DNA of 64,000 nt from Mesorhizobium sp. WSM4904 (lineage in GTDB: Bacteria > Pseudomonadota > Alphaproteobacteria > Rhizobiales > Rhizobiaceae). This document shows positions 16,950-26,172 of the stretch, piece by piece. The position numbers were made by a program, and so were the translations under genes. Numbering within the stretch: the first letter of the stretch is position 1; each line of letters starts with the position of its first letter. The notes under the pieces are model-generated. The model was not told the DNA's origin. It saw nothing but the letters and a program-made list of their open reading frames with translations, and made no database searches. The stretch covers positions 5,341,001 to 5,405,000 of the forward strand of contig NZ_CP121354.1 of the NCBI RefSeq assembly GCF_029674545.1, written 5' to 3'.

Positions 16950-17573
16950 TTACCTTTCAGAACCGCCGCGGCCCCAGCGCGGCGGTGGCGGCTGCGAGTT
17001 CGGGTTCTGCGGCGGCTTGTTGCCACGGCCAAGGACCAGCGACAGCACCAGCCCTGCCAGCCCGATACCCATAAGCGCATAGCCTGCCGGCCGCGCCCTT
17101 TCGTCGGTCGAGCCGGTGCCGGCGCGCAGGATCACATCGACGGCGCGCATGTCGATGCCGTCGGCGTCGCCCGGACCGACGGTGAAGAGGTAAGGTCCGG
17201 GTGTGACCCTCTCGATAACGCCGGCCTCGTCGCGAAAGATCTTGTCGGGCAATTGCGGGCTCACCTGGCGCGGATTGTCGGTGTGGTTGAAGGAGAGCGT
17301 CGATGCGAGCGCCGTGCGGCCGCCGCTTGCCGCGGTCAGCGTCAGCACGGTGCGCTGCTGCGAGGCGACGCGTTCGGCCCGCGCGGTGAGGTCGACCAGC
17401 ACTCTAACGGGCGCATCCCCGGCCGCGAGTTGAACGGTGACCGGACGGAAGCGGCCGCCCTCATAGACGCGGTATGTGCCGATCGCATGGCCGGAGAAAT
17501 TGCTCATCGCCCATGGATAGAAGACGCCGAGGGCTGCACCGGCGATGAGGGCAAGAACCGAGAGGAAGCGCAT
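16950..17573 (-). CDS. Membrane-anchored exported protein of unknown function
   Basis: 207 residues: an N-terminal hydrophobic segment (about 3-23), a periplasmic beta-rich domain of about 130 residues (YRVYEGGRFRPVTVQLAAGD, VRVLVDLTARAERV, RVTPGPYLFTVGPGDADGI) and a second transmembrane helix near 163-182, then a Pro-rich cytosolic tail. No catalytic motif is seen. It begins 19 nt after the stop of the TetR gene on the same strand and ends 6 nt before the rlmJ start. I cannot name a family. Confidence 0.6.
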   Translation of the reverse strand: MRFLSVLALIAGAALGVFYPWAMSNFSGHAIGTYRVYEGGRFRPVTVQLAAGDAPVRVLVDLTARAERVASQQRTVLTLTAASGGRTALASTLSFNHTDNPRQVSPQLPDKIFRDEAGVIERVTPGPYLFTVGPGDADGIDMRAVDVILRAGTGSTDERARPAGYALMGIGLAGLVLSLVLGRGNKPPQNPNSQPPPPRWGRGGSER

Positions 17574-17592
17574 TCAGAGGCAGGCCTTCGAG

Positions 17593-18252
17593 CTATTTCG
17601 CTTTTGCAGCGTCGCGGATGCGCTCCATCTCGTCCAGCAGCATTTCGAGGCCGAGATCGAAGGTCTTGTCGAATTCAGCAGTGCCGAAATAACGCCCTGC
17701 AGCGGCGATGTTCGGGAAATCGCGCTCGAGCTGCTCGCTGGTCACCGTTGTGACCGCCGACGGACCTTTGGCGTAACCCGCGGTCTCGTCGAGCACCGCG
17801 CCCCCAAGATAGTAGCCGATGGCGCGGAACAGCCTTGCTGCCATCTCCTCACCGAAGCCGCCGTCATTGAACAAGCCGACGATGCCGTTGATATAGGCGA
17901 GGCAGGTGGGTGAATTCATCCGGTAGCTGAGGAAGTAGATCGCGAAGGCAGGATGCTCGCGACCGATGCGCCGATAGTCCAGAACCGCCAAGCGCATCCG
18001 TTCACGCCATGGCAAGCCCGGGTCCGGCATCTTCAGCGGCGCGATCAGCCGGTCGACCAGCGCCTCGTAGAGATGCGCCTGCGAGGGAAAGTGATGGTAG
18101 ATGCTCATCGCCTCGCAGCCGAGCGCCGCGGCCAGCTTGCGCATCGAAAAGCCGGAGAGCCCTTCCCTTTCGATCACCTCGAAGGCGGCGTCCTCGATCA
18201 TCTCGCGGGACAGCCTGCCGCGGGTTCGCTTTTTTTTGATCGGTGAGTCCAT
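17593..18252 (-). CDS. TetR family transcriptional regulator
   Basis: 219 residues. The basic N terminus (KKKRTRGRLSREM) leads to the HTH: MIEDAAFEVIEREGLSGFSMRKLAAALGCEAMSIYHHF, ending in the diagnostic YHHF. The C-terminal TetR_C-type domain follows. It is divergent from the CMD-protein gene. Two near-identical palindromes (18268-18280 and 18298-18312) lie between the two start codons, the first only 16 bp from its own start, so autoregulation and repression of the CMD gene are both likely. Start at 18252 chosen over TTG 18267, which would overlap the operator edge. Confidence 0.9.
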   Translation of the reverse strand: MDSPIKKKRTRGRLSREMIEDAAFEVIEREGLSGFSMRKLAAALGCEAMSIYHHFPSQAHLYEALVDRLIAPLKMPDPGLPWRERMRLAVLDYRRIGREHPAFAIYFLSYRMNSPTCLAYINGIVGLFNDGGFGEEMAARLFRAIGYYLGGAVLDETAGYAKGPSAVTTVTSEQLERDFPNIAAAGRYFGTAEFDKTFDLGLEMLLDEMERIRDAAKAK

Positions 18253-18267
18253 GGCGCCGCTTGACAA

Positions 18268-18312
18268 CTTACACTGTAAGGTTCATGTTCCGAAACACCT
18301 TACACCGTAAGG
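18268..18312. promoter_or_regulatory. Twin palindromic operators between TetR and CMD genes
   Basis: Two copies of CTTACAC(T/C)GTAAG: 18268-18280 and, with an extra C/G on each side, 18298-18312. Their centres are 31 bp apart, three helical turns, so repressors would bind on one face. A TTGACA hexamer (18261-18266) abuts the first site, as expected for a rightward promoter blocked by the repressor. Confidence 0.8.
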
Positions 18313-18337
18313 CTAACAAAAACCAGAGGAGAATATC

Positions 18338-18811
18338 GTGTCCGTCATTCGCATCGTCTCGACCGTGCATTCCTGCCTTCGTTCCGCTTCGCTGCTCGCT
18401 GCCGCGGGCGTGCTTGCCACCATGCTGACCTCGGCGCCGGCCAGCGCCGACGACTACGACGCCGCCATCAAGGACATCCAGTCGACGATGGGCGGCGTGC
18501 CCGGTTTCGTGAAACAGTTCCCGAAAGCCGGTCTGCCCGGCGCCTGGGCCGAGGTCAAGGCCATCGAGCTCAGCGACAAGACGGCATTGTCGCCGAAGGT
18601 GAAGTCGCTGATCTCGCTGGCGGTCGCGGCGCAAATCCCCTGCAGCTACTGCATCTGGTCGGACACCGAGAACGCCAAGCGCGCAGGCGCCACCGACGAG
18701 GAGATCCAGGAGGCCGTCACCATGACCGCCTTGACGCGCCACTGGAGCACCATCTTCAACGGCATGCAGGTCGATCTCGCCCAGTTCAAGAAGGACATGG
18801 GCGGGGAGTGA
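18338..18811 (+). CDS. Periplasmic carboxymuconolactone decarboxylase/AhpD-fold protein
   Basis: 157 residues starting at GTG 18338 (AGAGGAG 7 nt upstream). A signal peptide covers about 1-37 (SLLAAAGVLATMLTSAPASA). The mature domain is CMD-fold (PF02627): LSPKVKSLISLAVAAQIPCSYCIWSDTENAKRAGATDEEIQEAV. The CxxC (CSYC) is kept, but the His expected four residues after the second Cys is Asp, and the upstream Glu of the AhpD proton relay is not evident, so AhpD-type peroxidase chemistry is doubtful. Controlled by the divergent TetR through the twin operators. Confidence 0.85.
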   Translation: MSVIRIVSTVHSCLRSASLLAAAGVLATMLTSAPASADDYDAAIKDIQSTMGGVPGFVKQFPKAGLPGAWAEVKAIELSDKTALSPKVKSLISLAVAAQIPCSYCIWSDTENAKRAGATDEEIQEAVTMTALTRHWSTIFNGMQVDLAQFKKDMGGE

Positions 18812-18841
18812 AATCGGCCTTCCAACAACGCGATCGTCCAT

Positions 18842-18873
18842 AAACATGGCCCCGTGAACTGTGGGCCATGTTT
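18842..18873 (+). terminator. Hairpin terminator after the CMD gene
   Basis: A perfect 11-bp stem AAACATGGCCC/GGGCCATGTTT (18842-18852 with 18863-18873) and a 10-nt loop, 31 nt after the stop. The T-run is short (TTT within the stem), so efficiency is uncertain. Confidence 0.65.
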
Positions 18874-19087
18874 CTTGCCCCACGCACGATGATTGCCTGC
18901 CACGGGCCTGACAACTGGTGGGTGTGAGCGGCCCGCGAACGCCGCTCAGGCGCCCTTGCGCCTTGCATCGAAAATACGCTCAAACAGCCATCGCTAAAAT
19001 TAACCATATTTGCATAATGTCACCGAGGGTGGGTTGCCGGCCAATGACTCGGCCGTGGGGCATGTCGCGCGCTCAAGAGGACTTTTG

Positions 19088-19444
19088 ATGATCATCATTC
19101 GCGAACAACAAAGCGGACCATCACGAACCAAACATCTCCCCTTCGGTGGTAAATTTTTAAATAGATTTCTCGTTCTTGGAACAACCCTAGCAATCTTCGG
19201 CTGCCAATACTTTGGACCGGATCAATCTACTGCTTTCAACGGATCCGAGAGCGGTAAGGCCGCCTTGATCGATTTGAAACCAGGTCGGACTGCACATACA
19301 AGAACAGCACAGGCCCCTGCCGCTGCCGTGAGCGACAACCCCCATTTCGGAAATGCCACATATATTTGCAGTCCGAGTGGCTTCGGACAGCAATCGCATT
19401 GCTTCCCGAGAGTCACCGGACCGCTTTCAGTACAAAATAGCTGA
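19088..19444 (+). CDS. Exported/membrane-anchored small protein with C-terminal CSPSGFGQ motif
   Basis: 118 residues from ATG 19088 (GAGGA 6 nt upstream). A basic N terminus is followed by one hydrophobic segment (FLVLGTTLAIFGCQYF, about 31-46) with GC in lipobox-like context, then a low-complexity Ala/Thr/Ser stretch, and a C-terminal NATYICSPSGFGQQSHCFPR. The CSPSGFGQ-x3-C element is shared with the exported protein at 25798-26172. G+C is visibly lower than in neighbours. Single gene, function unknown. Anchoring by a lipid on the Cys or by the hydrophobic helix are both possible. Confidence 0.6.
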   Translation: MIIIREQQSGPSRTKHLPFGGKFLNRFLVLGTTLAIFGCQYFGPDQSTAFNGSESGKAALIDLKPGRTAHTRTAQAPAAAVSDNPHFGNATYICSPSGFGQQSHCFPRVTGPLSVQNS

Positions 19445-19968
19445 TGTCCGATTTGGCTCTGAAATAATGGTGGATGCGCCGAGCGCCGCAGCGAAGTCTA
19501 TTCTTTGCGCTCTGCTTTACAATGTCATGATGCCAACCGACGCTCTTCGTGATGCGCCGCAGAATGCGCGCTGTTTCACTGCGTTCTCACGGACGACACG
19601 CCGGCAATAGTTTCAACCACCGACACGCCCAATCGCGCCGATTATGATTAACCGCCGGCAAACCGGCGGGGTTAACGAAACGCTAATTCAGTTGACTGTG
19701 CAGCGCACAGGTATATCTTTATATGCGTTGGGTGTGCAATTTGGGCGAGCAGTCCGCGATGGTGGCAGCCATTATTCGTGGATCGCGACTCAGGGGCGAA
19801 GGGACGCTGGAGCGGCGAAGATAAGCCGTACGGCAACGGCCCCGCGAACTCAGAAAAAACACATCGGTCGTAGCGGTTCCGCGCGTGCGGACCGCCGTGA
19901 TTTGACCTGGTCGGGCGACGGTGTTGCCCCGGCCCGGAAGGCTAGTGTGTTGCGAGTATGAGGACGCC
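19445..19968. other. Intergenic region upstream of the nucleotide-sugar cluster
   Basis: 524 bp with no supported gene. It holds a hairpin flanked by TTAA (19648-19658 pairing with 19663-19675, GCCGG stem) and a candidate promoter at 19692-19719. Frames of 85 and 105 codons in the region have poor codon use, no ribosome site and no recognisable product. Confidence 0.5.
19692..19719 (+). promoter_or_regulatory. Candidate promoter for the UDP-sugar cluster
   Basis: TTGACT, 16-bp spacer, TATCTT, in AT-rich sequence 250 bp before the UDP-xylose synthase start. The spacer begins with the small palindrome GTGCAGCGCAC, a possible repressor site. Judged by consensus only. Confidence 0.35.
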
Positions 19969-21029
<1,061 letters not shown>

Positions 21030-21033
<4 letters not shown>

Positions 21034-22154
21034 CCTCGCGCCCCGTTCTGGTCACGGGTGGCGCCGGCTTCATCGGCAGCCACACTTGCAAGCTGCTCTC
21101 GGCGGCCGACTACCTGCCCGTGGTCTACGACAACTTAAGCCGCGGCAACGAGAAGGCGGTCGCCTGGGGTCCACTGGTGGTCGGCGACATCCGCGATCGC
21201 AATGCATTGCAGCGGGCAATCGTTACGCACCGGCCGGAGGCGATCATTCATTTCGCCGCTCTTGCCTATGTCGGCGAGTCGGTCCGCGAGCCGGCGGACT
21301 ATTATTCGACCAATGTCGGCGGCACGATCGCGGTGCTGGACGCGGCACGGGCAAACGGCATCGACAAGGTGATATTTTCCTCGAGCTGCGCGACCTATGG
21401 CGTGCCGCAGGCGCTGCCGGTCAACGAGACCTCGCCGCAGAAGCCGATCAGTCCCTATGGCCGCAGCAAGCTGATGGGCGAAGAGATCATCAGGGACTAC
21501 GCCTCGGCCTATCACCTGAAATACGCGATCCTTCGCTACTTCAACGCTTGCGGCGCCGACCCCGAAGGCGAGCTTGGCGAGTGGCACACGCCCGAAACCC
21601 ATCTCATTCCCAGAGTGCTGATGGCAGCGTCCGGCACGATCGGTGCGATCGAGGTCTTCGGCACCGACTACGCGACGGCGGACGGCACCTGCGTGCGTGA
21701 CTACATCCATGTCAACGACCTCGCCCGCGCGCATCTCAAGGCGCTGGTGCATCTGGAAGCCGGCGGCAGGAGCCTGTCGGTCAATCTCGGCACCGGCCAG
21801 GGCATTTCCGTCAGGGAGATCCTCGAAGCCGTCGGGCGGATCACGTGCCGCCCGGTGCCGGTGGTCTACAAGGCGCGGCGCCCGGGCGATCCAGCCGAGC
21901 TTTACGCCGATCCGAGCCTGGCGCGGGAGAAGCTCGGCTTCGTGGCGAAATCGTCCGATATCGACACCATCATACGGACCGCCGCGCCCTTCTTCGGGCT
22001 GGGGCCGATCCTGAAGCCGAAGGCATTCAACGCGTCCGCGGCCGTTCGCGCGCAAGGCGCGCGCCGCGTGCCGGCGACGCCACGAAAAAAAGCCAGCCCA
22101 CACGGGCTGGCAGTCGTCCCCGTGAGTAGTGTGTCGGGGCGCAGGGCTCGCTGA
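21030..22154 (+). CDS. galE: UDP-glucose 4-epimerase with unusual C-terminal tail
   Basis: 374 residues. GalE interconverts UDP-glucose and UDP-galactose. Present are [16 protein letters not shown] (7-22), [19 protein letters not shown], the catalytic [11 protein letters not shown] and [13 protein letters not shown], ending with the usual [20 protein letters not shown]. Typical GalE stops near residue 330; the last 45 residues here are basic, Ala/Pro/Ser-rich and unlike any family member I know. That tail coincides with strong RNA hairpins on the opposite strand (22085-22200). Start has AGGGAGG and overlaps the upstream gene's stop. Confidence 0.92.
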
Positions 22155-22200
22155 GCCGGGTCGAAGACTTGTCTCAGCGAGCCTCCTGCTTGATCCTCGA
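22085..22200 (-). ncRNA. Candidate trans- or cis-acting small RNA overlapping the galE 3' end
   Basis: Read leftward, the region forms three ordered hairpins: an 11-bp perfect stem (22145-22155 with 22173-22183), a CCCCG/CGGGG stem with 12-nt loop (22118-22139), and an 8-bp GCCAGCCC/GGGCTGGC terminator (22092-22111) followed by seven T. This is the standard layout of an alphaproteobacterial Hfq-type sRNA. No minus-strand gene upstream needs a terminator here. The 5' end and promoter are not defined. Confidence 0.45.
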
Positions 22201-22682
22201 GCAGTTCCGGGAAACTCCATTTACGGGCGATGTAGTCTTCTTCGTCGCCGCCAGGTTTGCCCGTCGATAGAGCCGTCAGGTCGGATTTCAGCCTAAAGCG
22301 CGTCGCGATCTTTCAGATTCGCTCCGTGCACTTTAGGTTTTTGATTTTACGCATGTCTTTGTCCCGAAACCGGTTCCCACTTTCGGGAGACATGCTTTAA
22401 CTCGACCCGCCGAACCGGACCGACGGTCGCGCCCGCCCGGCAGGCCAAACCAAGTATGTGGATTTGAGCAAGCCGCTGGTCTATAGGATCAGCCGCTTAT
22501 GATGGAGCAGAGACGTTGAACGGGCCGAAGATCGGCGAAGGCTCGGAATTTTGGCGACCCCGCCACGCCGTCGGAAACCGGCAAGACATGCGGCGATGTA
22601 GGCCAACACTCGGCCGCGCCGCGGATTTGGAAATCAAAGCAATTGCCCGGAACGCGGCGGTCGACGCCACTTGGAGAACTGG
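22155..22682. other. Intergenic region between galE and the flippase-like gene
   Basis: About 530 bp with no protein gene. It contains part of the candidate sRNA, the family B repeat copy at 22293-22400, and the leader of the flippase-like gene. Short frames here lack ribosome sites. Confidence 0.5.
22293..22400. repeat. Interspersed repeat, family B (copy 2)
   Basis: Starts AAAGCGCGTCGCGATC and ends GGGAGACATGCTTTA, with GCATGTC...GACATGC as an internal inverted pair. The order of blocks is the same as in 1658-1764, with clear divergence between the two copies. Confidence 0.65.
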
Positions 22683-23600
22683 TTGAAGCGAGCATTCTCG
22701 ATAATCGTCACCCTGGCGCTGCTGGCATGGCTTGCCGGCGACTCGCGCTGGAAGATGGTGGGCGATGCATTCGCCAGCATTACGCCCGGCGCCTTCGTGG
22801 CAGTGACGGCGGCGCTGTTCGTCACCTATGTGCTGCGCGCGCTGCGCGTCTGCGACGAGTTCCGCGACGAAGTGAACGGCCGCTTCGGTGCCTGCCTGCG
22901 CGTCATCCTGATCCACAACGCCATGATCAACGTGGTGCCGTTCCGCGGCGGCGAGACCGCCTTCCCGATCCTGTTGCGGCAGGTGTTCGGTATTTCGATC
23001 GTGCGCGCCGGCGCCTCGCTTTTGTGGTTCAGGCTGCAGGATGCCTTCGTCGTCGGCGTGCTTGCCTGCCTTGTGTGGCCGAGCCTGCATCCGGCGCTCA
23101 GGGCCGCGGGCATCGCTGCGCTGATCGCCGTCGCCTGGTACTTGCCGCGTTGGGCGCGCGCGCCGCATGACTGGGCAAGGCGCGGCAGCATCGTCTCAAG
23201 GCTCGGCAAGCTGCGCGACATCTTCACCGAGGCCACCGGACGCTCGCGCTACGGCTGGTGGTGGACGGTCGCCAACTGGACGCTGAAGCTTGCCGTGCAG
23301 GGATGGCTGCTCGCCATGCTGCTCGGCACCTCCTTCCAGACCGCCTTTCCCGGCGCTGTCGGAGCCGAGGCCGCCGCCATCCTGCCAGTGCAGGGGGTCG
23401 CCGGTTTCGGCACCTACGAGGCGGGCGCCGCGGCGGCGCTGCTCTATTCCGGCATCGCCATGAAGAACGGCCTGCAGGCCGCGCTTGCGCTGCATCTCTT
23501 CATCCTCTGCTCGGCGGTCGCCACCGGCGCCATCGCCTGGCTGTTTCCCTCGAAATCGACGCTGCCGGAGAGCCCGGCCACGGGGCCCGCAAGGAAATGA
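22683..23600 (+). CDS. Flippase-like integral membrane protein (YbhN/AglD type, UPF0104)
   Basis: 305 residues with about seven or eight transmembrane helices, of the lysylphosphatidylglycerol-synthase transmembrane (PF03706) family. Recognisable: YVLRALRVCDEFRDEV, the VVPFRGGETAFPILLRQ segment and the ILPVQGVAGFGTYEAGAAAALL signature. Members without the synthase domain are thought to flip or handle lipid-linked sugars. TTG 22683 is chosen because GGAG lies 6 nt upstream; a TTG at 22671 would add four residues but has no ribosome site. The stop overlaps the next gene's first ATG, which links it to the glycosyltransferase. Confidence 0.8.
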   Translation: MKRAFSIIVTLALLAWLAGDSRWKMVGDAFASITPGAFVAVTAALFVTYVLRALRVCDEFRDEVNGRFGACLRVILIHNAMINVVPFRGGETAFPILLRQVFGISIVRAGASLLWFRLQDAFVVGVLACLVWPSLHPALRAAGIAALIAVAWYLPRWARAPHDWARRGSIVSRLGKLRDIFTEATGRSRYGWWWTVANWTLKLAVQGWLLAMLLGTSFQTAFPGAVGAEAAAILPVQGVAGFGTYEAGAAAALLYSGIAMKNGLQAALALHLFILCSAVATGAIAWLFPSKSTLPESPATGPARK

Positions 23601-23605
23601 CCGCC

Positions 23606-24682
23606 ATGAACGTGCTTCCCATTCCTGTCACGGGACTGCCCGAGGGCGCCGTCATGCCCGAGCACAAGCTGTCCATCGTCATTCCGATGTACAACGAGGC
23701 CGACAATGTCGAGCCGCTGCTGGTGCGCATTCACCAGGCGATGGAGAATTACAGCCAGCCCTGGGAAGTCGTGCTGGTGGACGACGGCAGCACCGACGCC
23801 ACGCCGAACGAAATCCGCAGGCTCGCGGCCGAATACGGTCCGCACGTGCACGCCGTGGAGCTGGTGCGCAACTTCAAGCAGACCGCGGCCATGCAGGCAG
23901 GCCTCGATGCCGCCCGCGGCGACGTCATCGCGACGCTGGACGGCGACCTGCAGAACGACCCGTTCGACATACCGCGCATGGTCTATCGCCTGCTGATCGA
24001 GGACCTCGACCTCGTCGCCGGCTGGCGCAAGAACCGCCAGGAAGGTTTCTGGATGCGCCGGCTGCCGTCGCGCATCGCCAACTCGCTGATCGCGCGCGTC
24101 ACCGGCGTGCGGCTGAAGGACTACGGCTGCAGCCTGAAGGTCTTCCGCGGCAGCGTCATCCGCAGCGTGCGGCTCTATGGCGAAATGCACCGCTTCATCC
24201 CGGCCTGGCTGGCGACAGTGACGACGCCGCGCCGCATCGCCCAGGAAGTGGTGACGCATCATGCCCGTATCCACGGCCAGTCCAAATACGGCATCTCGCG
24301 CACCTTCCGCGTGGTGCTCGACCTCGTCTTCATGTTCTTCTTCATGCGCTACCGCACCAGGCCCGGCCACTTCTTCGGCGGCATCGGCATCGTGCTCGGC
24401 GTGCTGGGCTCCATGGTGCTGGCTTATCTGTTTGGCCTGAAGGTGTTTTTCGGACAGGACATCGGAACGCGCCCGATGCTGTTCACCGGCTTCTTCCTGG
24501 TGATCGCCGGCCTGCAGATGGTGACGTCGGGCGTGCTCGCCGAAATGCTGTCGCGCGTCTATCTCGAAGCCAACGGCGCGCTCGCCTATGTGGCGCGCCC
24601 GCAGCCCGCGCATGGCGAAGGCGACGGCTGGCGCCGGCCGAGCCCGCCGGCAGGCGCCAAGAAAAGCCCGCGCCGGAAATGA
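23606..24682 (+). CDS. Polyprenyl-phosphate glycosyltransferase (GT2, DPM1/GtrB/RgtE type)
   Basis: 358 residues. GT2 domain: LSIVIPMYNEADNVEPLL, VVLVDDGSTDATPNEI, RNFKQTAAMQAGLDAARGDVIATLDGDLQNDP (DxD-like DGDLQ), VAGWRKNRQ and RLPSRIANSLIARVTGV. Two C-terminal membrane helices (about 255-280 and 292-315) anchor it. Such enzymes load a sugar onto undecaprenyl or dodecaprenyl phosphate. With a UDP-GlcA 4-epimerase next door, transfer of galacturonate as in rhizobial RgtE is the best guess. AAGGA stands 10 nt before ATG 23606; ATG 23597, overlapping the upstream stop, is the alternative. Confidence 0.85.
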   Translation: MNVLPIPVTGLPEGAVMPEHKLSIVIPMYNEADNVEPLLVRIHQAMENYSQPWEVVLVDDGSTDATPNEIRRLAAEYGPHVHAVELVRNFKQTAAMQAGLDAARGDVIATLDGDLQNDPFDIPRMVYRLLIEDLDLVAGWRKNRQEGFWMRRLPSRIANSLIARVTGVRLKDYGCSLKVFRGSVIRSVRLYGEMHRFIPAWLATVTTPRRIAQEVVTHHARIHGQSKYGISRTFRVVLDLVFMFFFMRYRTRPGHFFGGIGIVLGVLGSMVLAYLFGLKVFFGQDIGTRPMLFTGFFLVIAGLQMVTSGVLAEMLSRVYLEANGALAYVARPQPAHGEGDGWRRPSPPAGAKKSPRRK

Positions 24683-24713
24683 TCCCGCCCCTGCCCTCAT
24701 CGGAGGTCCGCGC

Positions 24714-25715
24714 ATGACCATCCTGGTGACCGGAGCCGCCGGCTTCATCGGCAGCCATGTCTGCCAGCGCCTGCTCGCGCGCGGCGACGCCGTTGTCGGC
24801 GTCGACAACATGAACGCCTATTACGATCCGGCGCTGAAGGCGGCGCGGCTCGGCCTGCTTTCGGATCAAAAGGGGTTCTCGTTCCACCAGCTCGACATCG
24901 CCGAGCCGGGCGCGCTGGCGGCGGCGCTGAAAGGCGAAAGGGTGAGCGGCATCGTTCATCTCGGCGCCCAGGCCGGGGTGCGCTACTCGCTCGAAAATCC
25001 ACGCGCCTATATCCACGCCAACATCGTCGGCCACCTCGAGGTGCTGGAGTTCTGCCGGGCGCTGCCCGGGATCAAGCATCTGGTCTATGCCTCGTCGAGC
25101 TCGGTCTATGGCGGCAACACAAAGGTGCCGTTCGCGGAGGGCGACCGCGTCGACAATCCGGTGTCGATCTATGCGGCGACCAAGAAGGCGGACGAGCTGA
25201 TCAGTTCGACCTACTCGCATCTCTACGGCTTGCCGCAGACCGGGCTGCGCTTCTTCACCGTCTACGGCCCCTGGGGACGCCCGGACATGGCGGCCTGGAT
25301 CTTCACGGAGGCGATGCTCGCCGGCAAGCCGATCCGCGTCTTCAACCATGGCGAGATGTGGCGCGACTTCACCTATGTCGACGACATCGTCGACGGCGTG
25401 CTTGCGGTGCTCGACCGGCCGCCGCCGGCAAGCGGACCCAGGCATCTCATCTACAACATCGGCAACAGCCAGCCGGTGCATCTCGGCCGCTTCATCGAGA
25501 CGCTGGAAAGCCTGCTCGGCGTCAAGGCGATCCGCGAAAACCTGCCCATGCAGCCCGGCGAGGTCGAGAAGACCTATGCCGACACCGGCGCGCTGGAGCA
25601 CGATTTCGGCTTCAAGCCGAAAGTGTCGATCGAGGAAGGACTGGCGAAATTCGTCGACTGGTATCGGCAGGAATGGCGGCCAGAGGGCAAGAGGCAGCGC
25701 GCGCGGCCGCGCTGA
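24714..25715 (+). CDS. UDP-glucuronate 4-epimerase-like NAD-dependent epimerase
   Basis: 333 residues. Extended SDR: ILVTGAAGFIGSHVCQRLL (3-21), VGVDNMNAYYDPALKAARL (the N-Y-Y-D hallmark of the LpsL/Cap1J UDP-GlcA epimerases), LGAQAGVRYSLENP, YASSSSVYGGNTKVPF, the catalytic SIYAATKKADEL, and FFTVYGPWGRPDMA. It should yield UDP-galacturonate for LPS core or surface polysaccharide. GGAGG lies 7 nt before the ATG. Last gene of the rightward cluster; tail is basic (KRQRARPR). Confidence 0.92.
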   Translation: MTILVTGAAGFIGSHVCQRLLARGDAVVGVDNMNAYYDPALKAARLGLLSDQKGFSFHQLDIAEPGALAAALKGERVSGIVHLGAQAGVRYSLENPRAYIHANIVGHLEVLEFCRALPGIKHLVYASSSSVYGGNTKVPFAEGDRVDNPVSIYAATKKADELISSTYSHLYGLPQTGLRFFTVYGPWGRPDMAAWIFTEAMLAGKPIRVFNHGEMWRDFTYVDDIVDGVLAVLDRPPPASGPRHLIYNIGNSQPVHLGRFIETLESLLGVKAIRENLPMQPGEVEKTYADTGALEHDFGFKPKVSIEEGLAKFVDWYRQEWRPEGKRQRARPR

Positions 25716-25797
25716 TCCTCTCGCCCCCGGCTCACCACGCCCCCCGGCAGCGACGCTTATTTCGGTTCAGCGCGACAGACCGCGCGCCGGTATCGAT

Positions 25798-26172
25798 TCA
25801 GCGCGCGCGGCAGGCCGCGCGTTGGCCAAAGCCGCTCGGGCCGCAAATCCAGGGCGAGCGGCCAAGCAGCGGGCCGGCACCGCCCGGGTTGTAGGAAGCC
25901 TTTGTCGGCGCCGGCGCGCCGACACGCTGCGGCCGCACGAAGGCCGCGTAGGGCTCTTGCCTTATCCGCGTCACGCTGGTCATCTGCGTCAAAGGCTTGC
26001 GATAGAGCCGCTTCGCGGGCGCGTTCACCACGGGCTTGTTGCCGTCGATCGAGGCGGTCTTGGTCGCGTCCATGGCTTGGCAGCCAGACATCATGGAGAC
26101 GAGCGCAAGCGCGGCAAAGGCGTGGGTGTATTTCTTGCCGGCCGTCGCGGCGCTTTCCACGAATTTCCTCAT
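25798..26172 (-). CDS. Putative lipoprotein with C-terminal CGPSGFGQ motif
   Basis: 124 residues. N-terminal hydrophobic segment (FAALALVSMMSGC) ends with a lipobox-like SMMSG-C, so lipidation at C31 is plausible. The middle is basic and Pro-rich (LYRKPLTQMTSVTRIRQEPYAAF). The end reads SPWICGPSGFGQRAACRAR, sharing CxPSGFGQ-x3-C with the unlinked protein at 19088-19444. Convergent with the epimerase gene. Function unknown; two Cys in the tail may form a disulfide in the periplasm. Confidence 0.65.
   Translation of the reverse strand: MRKFVESAATAGKKYTHAFAALALVSMMSGCQAMDATKTASIDGNKPVVNAPAKRLYRKPLTQMTSVTRIRQEPYAAFVRPQRVGAPAPTKASYNPGGAGPLLGRSPWICGPSGFGQRAACRAR

Noticed and set aside
19644..19961. 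105-codon plus-strand frame before the UDP-xylose synthase
   Set aside because: No ribosome site, promoter-like sequence inside it, and no recognisable product.
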